Positions 42,728 through 52,649 of a stretch of DNA of 64,000 nt are shown here, one piece after another. Below the pieces are notes generated by a model. It did no database searches, was not told where the DNA came from, and saw nothing but the letters and a program-made list of their open reading frames with translations. The position numbers and the translations under genes were made by a program. Position 1 is the stretch's first letter. The number at the start of each line of letters is the position of its first letter. The DNA is taken from NCBI GenBank assembly GCA_033725935.1, contig MU867065.1, positions 682,001 to 746,000 on the forward strand, written 5' to 3'. The DNA comes from Cladorrhinum sp. PSN259 (lineage: Eukaryota; Ascomycota; Sordariomycetes; Sordariales; Podosporaceae).

Positions 42728-45577
42728 ATGGCCGCGGTCCCACCCGGAGCGCCAAGAGCCCAGTACACAAACCCCTATGAAGACATCCCTAGCTGGTGGT
42801 TTTATTTCTTCAAGGGAGGTTATTCATGGCGCTGGTTTGAGAGTCCGCATCTATACTTCCGTCCCGGTCTGGAGTACAAAAAGACCGAGCTCGAGTTCAC
42901 CGTTATCGATGGCCTCGGGCGAGAGATTACCTACGACCGGCCTTTTGAGTGTTACATCGACCCCAACACTGGAAAGATTGAGAAGCTCTACGTCCAAGCA
43001 CCGGGGATGCTCTGTCTTCAGCCCGCCAGCCAGGCGAACTGCACATGGAAACGCACTCCCATCAACAATGTCACCCCAATCATGCTGCGCGTTTCCAACT
43101 TGCCGTATCGCTTCCTCCCCGGCGACAGAAGGGACCTCGCGTGGTCAGACTTGACGGCCGCCGAGAGATGGAAGGTGGCTGCAATGTGGCTGCCTTCGAT
43201 AGTTGTCTTTTTGATGTCGGTGCTGAAAACGGACGCCAACGAAACCACCGGGAAGGACCCGTCAAGGTATCTCCCCATGATGTACCGAGGACTACGATAC
43301 CCCCGTCTCGCCCGCAACGTGCTCGAGAACCGCGAGCAGGTTGCTAGGCAACTGTCGGATCTGAGCAACAACAGGACTGTCACTTCGACATACCGGACCT
43401 TCCGGCCCCGGTTTCTGAACTACCTCGTCGAGGTAGAGAAGGACGGGCGCAGACGGTTCGGAGCGGTTTGTCGCCCTGTCGTCGAGAATGACCTCACTCC
43501 CTTCGTCATGGTGTGCTACTCCTCGGCGCACTATAACCTTCAGGAGGCGGACGACCTCAATAGACTGATCGCCGTGTCGACAAAGGCAGCAGAGCAGTAT
43601 TTCAGAAACACGCTGGGTTCGATTGATCTACAAAAAAAGCCACTCGCCTTCTGGACTTCTGCAAACTGCATGCCGCCAGACCAGGTTGCCGACGGGAGAG
43701 GGGACATGCGCCATGTCGAGGGACTCGAGCGTGAGGTACTGGCGAACCAAGATACCTACAGCATCAGCGACATCATCCGCGCCGCCCAGCACGTCATCGT
43801 CGTAGCCGGCAACAGAGCCCGGGAGTGGGATCCGGATGCTCTCCGCGTCTGGGGCCAGCGAATCTGGACGCTGCCCGAAGTTGTTCTCAGCCGCGGCGAC
43901 TCAGTCACAGTTTGGCACTGCGGCAACCGCCCCGAACAACCCTACGAGTTCCGTGAGATCCCAAAGGCACTCTTCCCTACCGAGGCGTGGTCCGATGCAG
44001 ACAACTCCCGCCAGCTCATCGAGCACTACACCAACCTCCATCTCGGCCGGCTCGAGCTGGTCAAGATCGCCCTCGAGTGCCTCATGAGCCGCCGGTTCCG
44101 TTCCCTCCACCCGGGAGACAGAGTCTACGTCCTCATGGGCCTGCTCCGCATCCGTCCGCCCATCGACAAGACAGACACCTCCTTCCAAGCCTTTGCACGC
44201 CTGTCCCTCCCCCAGGACAGCGATCGTCTCATGGAGCGCCTGATCTGCCTTCTCCCGGATTTCCCAGAGCAAAACTGGGAGCTGATGACAGACCAGTACA
44301 AAGCCTCTCTCTGGGACATCTACCCGGACACTCAGGTGTGCGCCATCGGTGAGAACGACACGGTCATAGTGGACGGCGCCAAGGGTGCTCAGATCCAGTG
44401 GTCCCACTTCTCAAAGGTGCGCGCCCTCCGCCGCGATACCATTAAGCGCTTGATGATTACCCAGATCCTCTCCTGGTCGCCCTTGCTGTTCTTCGTCGGT
44501 GCTATCATAACCGGCCTCAGTGCACCTCACCCTGTTCCGTCGTACTCATCTTATTCCTCAAATTCCCTCTCAGTCTACCGCCGGTCTTCCAACTCATCTC
44601 CCTCCAGCTCAATGTACGGTGCCGGAATAGCCATCCTCGTCATTTCTTTGGTCCTGATCCTTCCCGCGCCTTACTTCCTCCGCCAGATCTTCTCGGGCAA
44701 ACTGTGGATGGTCGAACCCTGCTTCTTCGGGATAGAGGGTTACGTCCCCCTCGAAGCAATCGAGGAGCGCATCTTTGGCAGCACGGGCAATTCCAAGCAG
44801 AAGCGTCTGCGCTGGAGCGCATTCGGCTCCCCGCTCGCGAGGCACAAGCAGGGCGACCGCATGCCGGAACGCACCGTGCAGTACCAGTACGAAGACCTTG
44901 ACGATGCTCAACAGTCCTTGCTGCCGCAGAACGTGCTGCGCGACGTAAATGTCGGTGCCGTTGACACGTACGCCGTTGAGACTATCGACCCTACGTCCCT
45001 CTGCGAGGAGTGCGAATACAAAGGCCCCACTGCTACCTGCGCACGCCATCCCACTGTCGCCTCATGCCAGGAGATGAGCCGCAGCGAGATGGGAAAGATG
45101 AAGGTGTTCACCCTCGTGGATACCTTCAACATGACTGTGACGCTCTTCTATGCTGTTCGCCCGCCGACGCTCTTGCTCATTGGGGGCAGCGAGGGCGGGA
45201 CCAAGCGCGCGATTGCTTGTTCGTTTGATATGACTACCGGCACTCTGTATCGGGAGACGGTGCTGAGGATCCCGACGCAGAGCGCCGATAGGATGGAGAG
45301 CTTGCCTAGGGTGAGGTTGGGGCTGCGAAGGCCGTTTTTGGAGGGGGATGTGGAGAGAACTAGGGGCCAACAGCTGCAGGAACAGCAGGCATATCAACAG
45401 CAACAGGCATATCAACAGCAGCAGGCATATCAACAGCAGCAGACATATCAACAGTATCAGCATGGCCAGACCGAGGGGTACCAGCAAGAACACCCGGCTT
45501 ATTGGCAGAATGGAGAGGGTCCGGGTGGTGGGCAACCCGTTGCGCAGGTGCAAGTGCAATACGCACATAAAGCATAA
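42728..45577 (+). CDS. HET-like membrane protein with a Gln-rich tail
   Basis: A single exon encodes 949 residues. The N-terminus has IPSWWFYFFKGGYSWRWFES and other aromatic-rich segments. The middle resembles HET-domain proteins: YSISDIIRAAQHVIVVAG, WGQRIWTLPEVVLSRGD (residues about 372-390) and GDRVYVLMGLLRIRP (about 463), matching the RxWTxQE and DxVYALLGL type blocks. HET domains drive fungal self/non-self reactions; whether this one does is unknown. Two hydrophobic helices follow near residues 575-600 and 632-652, so the protein is likely membrane-bound. The C-terminus has four QQQQAY-type repeats. The ATG context (CCAACATGG) is good; no introns are needed. Confidence 0.75.
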   Translation: MAAVPPGAPRAQYTNPYEDIPSWWFYFFKGGYSWRWFESPHLYFRPGLEYKKTELEFTVIDGLGREITYDRPFECYIDPNTGKIEKLYVQAPGMLCLQPASQANCTWKRTPINNVTPIMLRVSNLPYRFLPGDRRDLAWSDLTAAERWKVAAMWLPSIVVFLMSVLKTDANETTGKDPSRYLPMMYRGLRYPRLARNVLENREQVARQLSDLSNNRTVTSTYRTFRPRFLNYLVEVEKDGRRRFGAVCRPVVENDLTPFVMVCYSSAHYNLQEADDLNRLIAVSTKAAEQYFRNTLGSIDLQKKPLAFWTSANCMPPDQVADGRGDMRHVEGLEREVLANQDTYSISDIIRAAQHVIVVAGNRAREWDPDALRVWGQRIWTLPEVVLSRGDSVTVWHCGNRPEQPYEFREIPKALFPTEAWSDADNSRQLIEHYTNLHLGRLELVKIALECLMSRRFRSLHPGDRVYVLMGLLRIRPPIDKTDTSFQAFARLSLPQDSDRLMERLICLLPDFPEQNWELMTDQYKASLWDIYPDTQVCAIGENDTVIVDGAKGAQIQWSHFSKVRALRRDTIKRLMITQILSWSPLLFFVGAIITGLSAPHPVPSYSSYSSNSLSVYRRSSNSSPSSSMYGAGIAILVISLVLILPAPYFLRQIFSGKLWMVEPCFFGIEGYVPLEAIEERIFGSTGNSKQKRLRWSAFGSPLARHKQGDRMPERTVQYQYEDLDDAQQSLLPQNVLRDVNVGAVDTYAVETIDPTSLCEECEYKGPTATCARHPTVASCQEMSRSEMGKMKVFTLVDTFNMTVTLFYAVRPPTLLLIGGSEGGTKRAIACSFDMTTGTLYRETVLRIPTQSADRMESLPRVRLGLRRPFLEGDVERTRGQQLQEQQAYQQQQAYQQQQAYQQQQTYQQYQHGQTEGYQQEHPAYWQNGEGPGGGQPVAQVQVQYAHKA
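45386..45457 (+). repeat. 18-bp coding tandem repeat (four copies)
   Basis: Four 18-bp units of the type CAGGCATATCAACAGCAA encode repeats of QAYQQQ near the C-terminus of the HET-like protein. The last unit has diverged. Confidence 0.85.
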
Positions 45578-46270
45578 GTTTACAAATGGGTGTAGGATTT
45601 TGGGGTCTGTGGATTCTGTTTTCGGTATGGATAAATGCTTGGATAATAACTTTTGTAGTCTACTCTCATTTTCCTGTAATATCACATGGCACTCTCCTGC
45701 CACATTGAAGCGGTGGGACTGATGAACAAGGAAAGCAGTCTGTAAAACACGCAGAACGGGAACCTTCATCTTGCCCCCAATGACTGTGCCCCTGACGTGA
45801 ACTCGGTGCTACCTTACAAAGCCAATGAGAATTTGCATCTAGGGCTGAACACCTGGTGCTTTGAAGAACGGCACAGCAGGCTCTCCTTTCTGTGCCGCAA
45901 CAGGTAGTGCGAGCGGCGGTTTCAGAGAAGCACATCCAGCCAATCATTAACTGGCATTCAGTAACTTTAATCAAGTTTGGCGTATTAAAAACCCGCATTC
46001 ATGGGAGCCCCCTGAAAGAACCCGGAAGCCTGATCTCAAGGGGTCGATAGCTCTAACTAAATCTCGGTAGTGTAAATAAACCCTGGTGCCTTGGTCAGCG
46101 CATGGGTTGAATTTGGCTGCTGACGTGAGTTGCGGGCGCAGGCGCATTGGATTCAGCTGGGGGAGGCGGTGGCGGCCAAGATCGAATACATATTTCCCTT
46201 GGGTCCCATTACCCTTGGCATGGACAAGTGAAGGATCATCAAGCAAACGGTAGCTTAAACAAAACTCACA
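45578..46270. other. Intergenic region, nothing recognised
   Basis: About 690 bp between two plus-strand genes, with no supported gene or repeat. Confidence 0.5.
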
Positions 46271-47158
46271 ATGGACCATCAACAACATGTTCAGCAGCCC
46301 GGGTATCACGAGTTGCAGGGAGAAAAGGCCGCCCAGCACATGCTACCGCCTCAATACGCTCAAGCCCACCAACAAGCAATTCCCTCCTACCATGCTGAAT
46401 CCAGCGGACCGTCTCAATCATCTTCAGGCACGCTCCTCACCATCAAACGAAGCGTAGCACTATCAATTCTGGGAGCCATCGTCCTCCTCCTTCTCCTCGT
46501 CATTGGGCTGAGCGCAGGTCTGGGAGTAAGCCAAAACAAACTCAACCGCGCAAACGACAATATCGAAATCATGAAATCACAAATCCTATCCCCCGTGTAA
46601 GTGTTTTTTTTCTTCTTCTTCTTCTTTTTTTTCTTCTTTTTTTCTCTCAGTTCCATTCTAATATCCAGCAGCGCCGAGTCAAACAAACCAGTACCGACAA
46701 TATCCATCACCTCCCTCCCTCCCGCTTCTCCAACACCAACCCCGGACCCATCGCGTACCTCGTTCATCATCTCAACCCCCTCCCAAACGGCCGCCCTCGT
46801 CCAGTGCCCCTCGGTCAACAACACAGTCTACACGGTCACATCGGCCTCGTCTGGTCCCGCCAAGAAGTTCACCCGTCTCTGCGGATTAGACTACGGCGGC
46901 TCGGACGAAGCGACCGACATAGGCAACGTAAAAGTCAACAGTCTCGATCAGTGCATCGAAGCGTGCGCGAAAAAGTCCGGGTGCACGGGGGCCGGGTGGG
47001 GAGTTACTGATAAAGCAAATCCGCTGCAGAGCTGCTGGATGAAGAAGGGGCTGAAGAAGCCGCACGATGCCAAGATGCCGGATTGGGGGTTTGCGGTCTT
47101 GGTTGGGGGGGATCAAGGGGGTGATGGGGGGGATGATGGCGGTGCTCCGGCCGAGTAG
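46271..47158 (+). CDS. Single-pass membrane protein with a PAN-like domain
   Basis: Exons 46271-46596 and 46669-47158 give 271 residues. The intron begins GTAAGT, holds a long T/C run and ends in a tandem acceptor (CAGCAG), so a form one residue shorter is possible. The first 60 residues are Gln/Pro-rich and cytosolic; ALSILGAIVLLLLLVIGLSA (about 63-85) is the membrane helix. A Ser/Thr/Pro stalk is followed by a Cys-rich domain: RLCGLDYGGSDE, VNSLDQCIEACAKKSGCTGA and LQSCWMKKGLKK, which fits a PAN/apple-like fold (Cys pairs, CIEAC..K..GC, then SCWMK). Such domains bind protein or sugar ligands outside the cell. The tail is Gly/Asp-rich. Type II topology is inferred. Confidence 0.78.
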
Positions 47159-47387
47159 GTAGGTAAGGCCGTAAAGTAAGATAATGGGGAGTGCATGTTT
47201 ATATGTGGCTGTTGGGGTAAAAGCTTTTAATAGATTCTTGTTTGTATAATATGTTTGTGCTGATAGGGAGGTTTTTAAGAAGGGGAATAGAATTCTCAAT
47301 TTGCTATTCCCCAACGTCAACTTCAAGAATTGGTTTTCTTTCTGAGTTGAGTTGGAGAAACACTCTCTAGAATTGATCTAAATGTAT
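47159..47387. other. Short 3' flanks of convergent genes
   Basis: 229 bp of AT-rich sequence between two gene ends. Nothing else is seen. Confidence 0.4.
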
Positions 47388-48557
47388 CTACACCGCCCAC
47401 TTATCATTAGGATGCTTGACCTCACCGTCGCACTCCCTCCCCACCGCTCGACCAAAGTCACTTAAAAACCTCCATCTTGCCTTCTTCGCTAATCCCTTCT
47501 CAGTAAAGTCATTCAGCGTTCCCTCGGGAAAGAACTCGACGACATCCAGCAAGCTCTCATCATGAGCGGCACATACGAAAATATCGTCCTGACAGTCCGC
47601 CTCCTGGACTTTTCCAACTGTCACCTCCAACTCGTCCACATCATGGTGAAATGAGTTCTCTCCCAACCTCGCAGGACTATAAAACGCACTTCCTTCCGGT
47701 CTCCCTTCCCTCTTGAGGATCTCATCAAAGATGGAACCCGGACAAGATGATCCACAGCAGCTCGTTGTGTTGAGCGCAGAAAACGGGGACGGCTGAATAC
47801 TCTCCGGAATCGGCAAATACCGACTCGGCCTGATCTCGCCGGGGTGGTGGAAGGAATCCCCGGCCAGGAAAACAAAACTGCTCTTGTTCCCATCGGACTG
47901 AACCCTCGCCAGGGCACACAAATGCCCGACGGTATGGCCCGGCGAATCTAGGAGATAAAAGCTCCCATCGCCAAAGTAATCCACCGCGCCGAACCGTCCA
48001 ATTTTTAGCGTTTTATATTTACCATTCTGGAAGTCCAACTCTTCGAGCTCTCTCCCCTCGTAATCAGACTCGAGAATGGTGCTGCTTGGATTCGCAGGAT
48101 AACCCGGCAGCATTTTCTCTCTAAACTCGGGACCGACAATCAGTTTTGTTTGGGACCCAAAACGAGTCATGTCGCCCGTGTGGTCGAAGTGGTGATGGGA
48201 CCAGACAACAGCTTCAATGTCTCTCGTGGCCAGACCATTTTCTTCCAAAATGTCACGGACGTCCTTTGTCACAGTTATCTTACATCCGAACTCCTGCAGC
48301 CGGTGATAAATGACCGGTGACAGGTTCTGGAAGTCCTTGCGGATTCCGAGGTCGAACAGGAGACGTCGGTTCGTGGGAGGGTGGTGGATCAAGAAGGAGT
48401 AGATGGGCGCTGCGAGCCAGTTGTGTCCTTGGATGGGAGGGGACACCATGAGGCTCGTTGGCCCGCCATGGAGTGTTGATGTGGTGTTTATTGCTGAGAC
48501 CGAGACGGTGGACGAGGAGGGGGGGATGTTGAGGTTGGGAGGGGGTAGGGGAGCCAT
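47388..48557 (-). CDS. Metallo-beta-lactamase fold hydrolase (lactonase-like)
   Basis: A single exon encodes 389 residues. Metal ligands are present: HxHxDH in VVWSHHHFDHTGD, a His in LLDSPGHTVGHL, Asp in FVFLAGDSFHHPGE and a late His in VCAAHDESLL. The N-terminal half has LLFDLGIRKDFQNLSP, as in AHL-lactonase and related hydrolases of the superfamily, while the extra segment with CCGSSCPGS between the last ligands is fungal-specific. It probably hydrolyses a lactone or ester; the substrate is unknown. No signal peptide is seen, so it is likely cytosolic. The start MAPLPPPNLNIPPS is the only ATG near the first conserved block. Confidence 0.88.
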   Translation of the reverse strand: MAPLPPPNLNIPPSSSTVSVSAINTTSTLHGGPTSLMVSPPIQGHNWLAAPIYSFLIHHPPTNRRLLFDLGIRKDFQNLSPVIYHRLQEFGCKITVTKDVRDILEENGLATRDIEAVVWSHHHFDHTGDMTRFGSQTKLIVGPEFREKMLPGYPANPSSTILESDYEGRELEELDFQNGKYKTLKIGRFGAVDYFGDGSFYLLDSPGHTVGHLCALARVQSDGNKSSFVFLAGDSFHHPGEIRPSRYLPIPESIQPSPFSALNTTSCCGSSCPGSIFDEILKREGRPEGSAFYSPARLGENSFHHDVDELEVTVGKVQEADCQDDIFVCAAHDESLLDVVEFFPEGTLNDFTEKGLAKKARWRFLSDFGRAVGRECDGEVKHPNDKWAV

Positions 48558-49064
48558 CTTGATGGTGTTGGGTGGTGATGGATAGATGCTGTGATGATTT
48601 CAAGGGGGTGTGTCCAAGATATGTCTCTTTATAGACAACGAAAATAAAATACCGAATGCCATGTCCGCTGCTTCCGCTCCGTTTATGCCGTAGCGCCGTC
48701 CTTACCAACAGCACAACCCAACCAACGTCATCGCCACCGCGACACCGTCCGGACCCACCAGGAGAGGCACACCCCGCCCCAGACCCCGCCTGGGCCGATG
48801 TGCGAGTGTGTTCACGAGAGTGACTCTGGTGATGCACTATCTCATGTCCGTATTCCACTTCATCTTTGTAGACATTACTGGCAGTGGGGGGCTGAAATAA
48901 CAGTTGTTGTGTATGAACAGTTGGTAAGTCAAATTTAGTTTGTTTACAAGTAACCGTTGGTGCAAACAAAACCGTTGCCATCGGTTATACCACACTAGCA
49001 GGGTTTTTTTTCTGCAGCCATAAACCTTCTTTTATTTACTTTTACCTGCCCACCTGCCTGCATA

Positions 49065-49144
49065 CCCACCTACGTGCCTGCCTACCTACGTGCCTGCCTA
49101 CCTACGTGCCTGCCTACCTACGTGCCTGCCTACCTACGTGCCTG
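49065..49144. repeat. 16-bp minisatellite, five copies
   Basis: Unit CCTACCTACGTGCCTG: four exact copies at 49081-49144 and one with a single change at 49065-49080. Confidence 0.95.
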
Positions 49145-49194
49145 CCACCAAGCCAGCCAGCCATCCACCACCACACCCATCATCTTGCCTGCCT

Positions 49195-49241
49195 GCCACC
49201 CAGCTTGCCACCCAGCTTGCCACCTAGCCTGCCACCTGGCC
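49195..49241. repeat. 12-bp tandem repeat, about four copies
   Basis: GCCACCCAGCTT twice, then GCCACCTAGCCT and GCCACCTGGCC, close behind the 16-bp minisatellite. Confidence 0.9.
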
Positions 49242-50960
49242 GGAGATGCCCTGGGATGAGAGATCTGGTCAGTCTCCGGCACGGCTGCAAGCTAGGAAGC
49301 CCGTGTGGGCGTGTGTGTGAGTGTGGGTGTGGGAGCGGCCGGGCACCTCCTGCCCTCTGGGAATGCCCTCATCCACTTGCACCCTGGCCTGGCCCACCCT
49401 GGACTTTGGTTCGGCCCACAAATCAAAGGCTAGTAAACCTTACTTTATTTACTTTACCCGTTTGCTATAGCAACCGCGTTTGTTTGCCACAACGGTTGGC
49501 GAATTTCCAACGGTTATAAGTAAATAAACAGTTAATGGTGTTGTGGGACAGTTGATGGCGTTGTAAGACGGTTGTGTACACATAACGGTTTAATGTCGCT
49601 ATATATGATCATTCATGGACACGATGATATGACGGCCGACGTTGATTAGCTCCACGGAACATCGGATGGGCTGGCTCGAGGCCCTGACTCGTGCAGTCCT
49701 TGCAATAACATCCACCACGGGTTGTTCGGACATGGGGTTGGCTCATACAGTCAGGAGGGATCGGTGGGTTGGGTAAGATTGGGTGAGTGGTATATGACAG
49801 TGGTAAATAAAACCCATATATGTATTTTGTGCTTTCTTGGGTCTGGAGACCCTGCCAGTGGTTCCCGGATCCAGCAATCATGAAGGTATTCCCACTCCAA
49901 GGTATATCTTGACTTTGGAAGCCAGTCAAAGCCAGTCAAGCCAGTGTATACCGACTTAACATCGGTCCGGAATATCATGCAAACGCAGCAGGGATAACAG
50001 TTGAAATGCCAGTGGCAACCCGCTGCTGCAGCATTGTGGCTGTCAGGGTGCTGAAACCGAACAGCAGTCGCTGAATAACCATTCAGACGGTATTTAGGGT
50101 ACAAGCTGAACACAGACTGGAGTGTGTCATTGACTGCATTGAATAACCAAGCCCCGCTTTCCATGAGGCAGCTGCATGTGCCAAGATCTTACTTGATGAA
50201 GCTATCGACAAGGCGCAGGAGTAACAATGGAACGAAGGGTCTATCTAGATTTGGAATAGAGCTTTGTGGGCCTGTCACCTTTCACCGCAAAATGAACTCG
50301 ACCAGTTGCTGATATTTCCCTCCCCTCGCTATTGCCAATGAATTGTATGTATTTGGCTCTGTGGTCACACCGAACGACGACCCCGCGCAACAATCCATCA
50401 GAGCCCAAGCGCAATGAACGGACAATTTACCCCGACGACGAATATATTACAGCGCATCTATACCCGGACTCGAGTATCCAAATGGTCGGGGTGGTTACCC
50501 TTTACATCTCATTTACTACCTTCCGTGAACGCTCGGAAGCCTCGGTACCCGGTCAGTTCATTCTCAACCCAGATTACTACAATATCTCCCTTGGCACCCA
50601 CCAGAGGTTGTGATTCCTGTAGCACGCAGACGCATGCAACCCTGGAATTTCTGTCGGTACTTGTGCAATTGGGAGTCAGGGTCCTTGGCTTCTCGCAACG
50701 CAAACTCAAACGGCCACAGGATGACACCTTGAAGTTGATCTGCTCAAAGTCATTGGGTATCCGTATGCTGGGTAAACGTGGGTCCACGTTATCAAAATCT
50801 ATCGGTATTGCATTCAATGGGCTGCTCAGCTCGGCGAGCTATTGAACGGATGTTCAGGAAGCCGGAGAGTATCACCGTCGGTAGTGGATGATGATTGCCA
50901 GCGAGGCTCATTAGTTATCCACGGGACTGCAAGATGCGTATTCTACGTTGAAAATAAAAG

Positions 50961-50967
50961 TATAAAA
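50961..50967 (+). promoter_or_regulatory. TATA-like element of the beta-propeller gene
   Basis: TATAAAA lies 107 bp before the ATG at 51068, within AAAAGTATAAAATGCG. The spacing suits a fungal core promoter; no transcript start is known. Confidence 0.45.
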
Positions 50968-51067
50968 TGCGTCTTCATGTCGAGCGATGATGTGATCAGC
51001 TCAACAAGCTTCATCACCAAACATACTTTCAAGATTCGTGCACACAAACCAACATTCGGTACCAAAA

Positions 51068-52303
51068 ATGCATCTCCAACTTCTCCTCCTCGCCTCTCTT
51101 CCTTTCCTCGTCCTCTCCACTCCAACCCCCTACGGCCCCCGCCGCTCACCCAAGCCCTTTGACACCACTTCCCGTCCCCACGCCCTGGACTGGAACACGA
51201 TCCGCCCAGACTCCTTCCTCAAGAAACGCCGCACCCTCCACTCGGTCGAATACTTCACCAACCCTCCCCCTTACAAAGAGAAACGCTCCCCTTCAGCAAC
51301 CTCCCCTTCCACTCCCCTTCTTCAAGACCGCGCAACCCCGGGCCAATGGGACAACCTGGGCGGCTCAGGCTCCTACCACCCTTCCCCCATCTCCTGGGGT
51401 CCAGGCCGCCAAGACGTCTACTACATGAACCGCGACCGCAAGTGCTACCACAAGTACTACTCTGGCGGATCTTCTTCAAACCCCTGGAGTCCGTGGAACG
51501 ATATCGGCGGCAGTCTCGACTCTGCGCCCTCGGCGTGCAAGCGCAGACCGGACTACATGCATGTATTCTGCAAAGGAACGGATAATCAATGCTGGCACCG
51601 TCCTTACGGCGGCGGATCGTGGGGCAGCTGGCAGGGAATGGGAGGAACAGTCAAGCACTATCCCTGTTCGTGCAGTTGGGGGAGCAGGCACGTAGGAGTG
51701 TACGTCTGCTCCGGTGACGGCCAGCTCTGGGGGAGACAGTACGACGAGAACAGCGGATGGGGGAGCTGGCAGAACATGGGAGGGAGCCTGGGTGGCGCTC
51801 CCCAGGCTGTCACGTGGGGAGACGGTAATACCATGATGGTCGTTATGGGCGATGACGGACAGGCGTGGACGAGGATGACGAACAACGGGGCGGCTACGTG
51901 GTCAAACTGGCAGGGCATCGGTGGGTCTCTAGCTGCTGAGCCTGCTGCCGTTGCTGTGAATGGGACCATGGGTGTTTTTGTCACCGGTACGGACGGGGCC
52001 GTTTGGACGAGGATGTTTACGAATAGCACGGGTAGTTGGAATAACTGGACGAGCATGGGCGGGGATGTTAAAGATGCTACTCCGCCTAGTGTGACTGCCA
52101 CTGATAGTAGGAACATGGAGGTGTTTTACACTAGCAGTAGCGGGACGGTGTACAGGAAGAAGATGACGGGTGGTACCTGGAGTTCTACTTGGGAGAACAT
52201 GGGCGGGAGTGTTGCGTCTAAACCGAGTGTTTTGGGATGGGATAATGGAAAGGTCGATGTGTACGGGATTGCTTCGGATGGCAGTACTCGTCGGTGTTTC
52301 TAA
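51068..52303 (+). CDS. Secreted PLL/DUF346-type beta-propeller, lectin-like
   Basis: A single exon from ATG 51068 encodes 411 residues. MHLQLLLLASLPFLVLSTPTP is a signal peptide. A pro-region of about 80 residues follows with basic sites (KKRRT, KEKRS) suited to Kex2-type cutting. From about residue 95 there are six or seven repeats with W-x2-W-x4-G (for example NPWSPWNDIGGS, GSWGSWQGMGGT, SGWGSWQNMGGS, ATWSNWQGIGGS, GSWNNWTSMGGD, SSTWENMGGS) separated by strands such as VYYMNRD, VYVCSGDGQLW and VFVTGTDGAVW. This is the pattern of the PLL lectin-type beta-propeller (DUF346 repeats), some of which bind fucose or other sugars. Sugar binding here is inferred. Confidence 0.85.
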   Translation: MHLQLLLLASLPFLVLSTPTPYGPRRSPKPFDTTSRPHALDWNTIRPDSFLKKRRTLHSVEYFTNPPPYKEKRSPSATSPSTPLLQDRATPGQWDNLGGSGSYHPSPISWGPGRQDVYYMNRDRKCYHKYYSGGSSSNPWSPWNDIGGSLDSAPSACKRRPDYMHVFCKGTDNQCWHRPYGGGSWGSWQGMGGTVKHYPCSCSWGSRHVGVYVCSGDGQLWGRQYDENSGWGSWQNMGGSLGGAPQAVTWGDGNTMMVVMGDDGQAWTRMTNNGAATWSNWQGIGGSLAAEPAAVAVNGTMGVFVTGTDGAVWTRMFTNSTGSWNNWTSMGGDVKDATPPSVTATDSRNMEVFYTSSSGTVYRKKMTGGTWSSTWENMGGSVASKPSVLGWDNGKVDVYGIASDGSTRRCF

Positions 52304-52571
52304 GCTTTCGAGTCTCAACGCGGGAATTTGCAAGTTAACCGTCACGGTGAAAAAGGGGGCAGATTGTTATGACTAGGGTGGAATTTGTCGTTACCGTTTA
52401 GGATCTCTTTTGACATGACTATTCATATCATATTAGGCCAATTTTCCGAACCAATCGAATTTACACTAGCAATCGCGTCAGTATCGTACCTGAATCTCGT
52501 CCGATTTGGCAACCGGACTTCTTGTATTCTAATGCGCGGGTGCCAATCATCTCATCGCATCGTCGTTGTAA
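52304..52571. other. 3' flank before tRNA-Arg
   Basis: About 270 bp with no gene seen. Confidence 0.4.
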
Positions 52572-52643
52572 GGTCCGCTGGCGTAATGGCAGCGCGTCTG
52601 ACTACGAATCAGGAGGTTCCAGGTTCGACCCCTGGGCGGATCG
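52572..52643 (+). tRNA. tRNA-Arg (anticodon ACG)
   Basis: Full cloverleaf: acceptor GGTCCGC pairs with GCGGATC (one G-U), D-arm GCG...GC, anticodon stem TCTGA/TCAGG with loop CTACGAA (anticodon ACG), and T-arm CCAGG-TTCGACC-CCTGG. No intron. A T6 run at 52644-52649 is the RNA polymerase III terminator. ACG is read as inosine-CG for CGU/CGC/CGA. Confidence 0.96.
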
Positions 52644-52649
52644 TTTTTT
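52644..52649 (+). terminator. Pol III terminator of tRNA-Arg
   Basis: Six T residues directly follow the tRNA discriminator base. Confidence 0.85.

Larger units (their letters stand above)
48938..49529. mobile_element. Possible non-autonomous element with imperfect inverted ends
   Basis: 23-bp ends at 48938-48960 and 49507-49529 pair at 19 of 23 positions (shared core TAACCGTTGG). Just inside are further similar inverted blocks (GCAAACAAAACCGTTGC left, GCAAACAAACGCGGTTGC in reverse right). A direct repeat of the form AAACCTT..TTTATTTACTTT is at 49022-49046 and 49436-49460. The interior has tandem repeats and no gene. No target-site duplication was established. Confidence 0.5.
48558..51067. 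other. Gene-poor region with a repeat element
   Basis: About 2.5 kb without a supported gene. It contains the element with inverted ends at 48938-49529 and its internal tandem repeats. The last 110 bp have a TATA-like sequence for the next gene. Confidence 0.5.

Noticed and set aside
45062..45769. Minus-strand frame with repeated LLLIC-like units
   Set aside because: It is the complement of the Gln-rich repeat of the HET-like gene.
48280..48981. 233-residue minus-strand frame
   Set aside because: Overlaps the start and promoter of the metallo-beta-lactamase gene in another frame and has low-complexity His/Pro/Ser content.
49065..49241. Possible CRISPR-like array
   Set aside because: Repeat units are directly joined without spacers and are short; this is a minisatellite in a eukaryotic genome.
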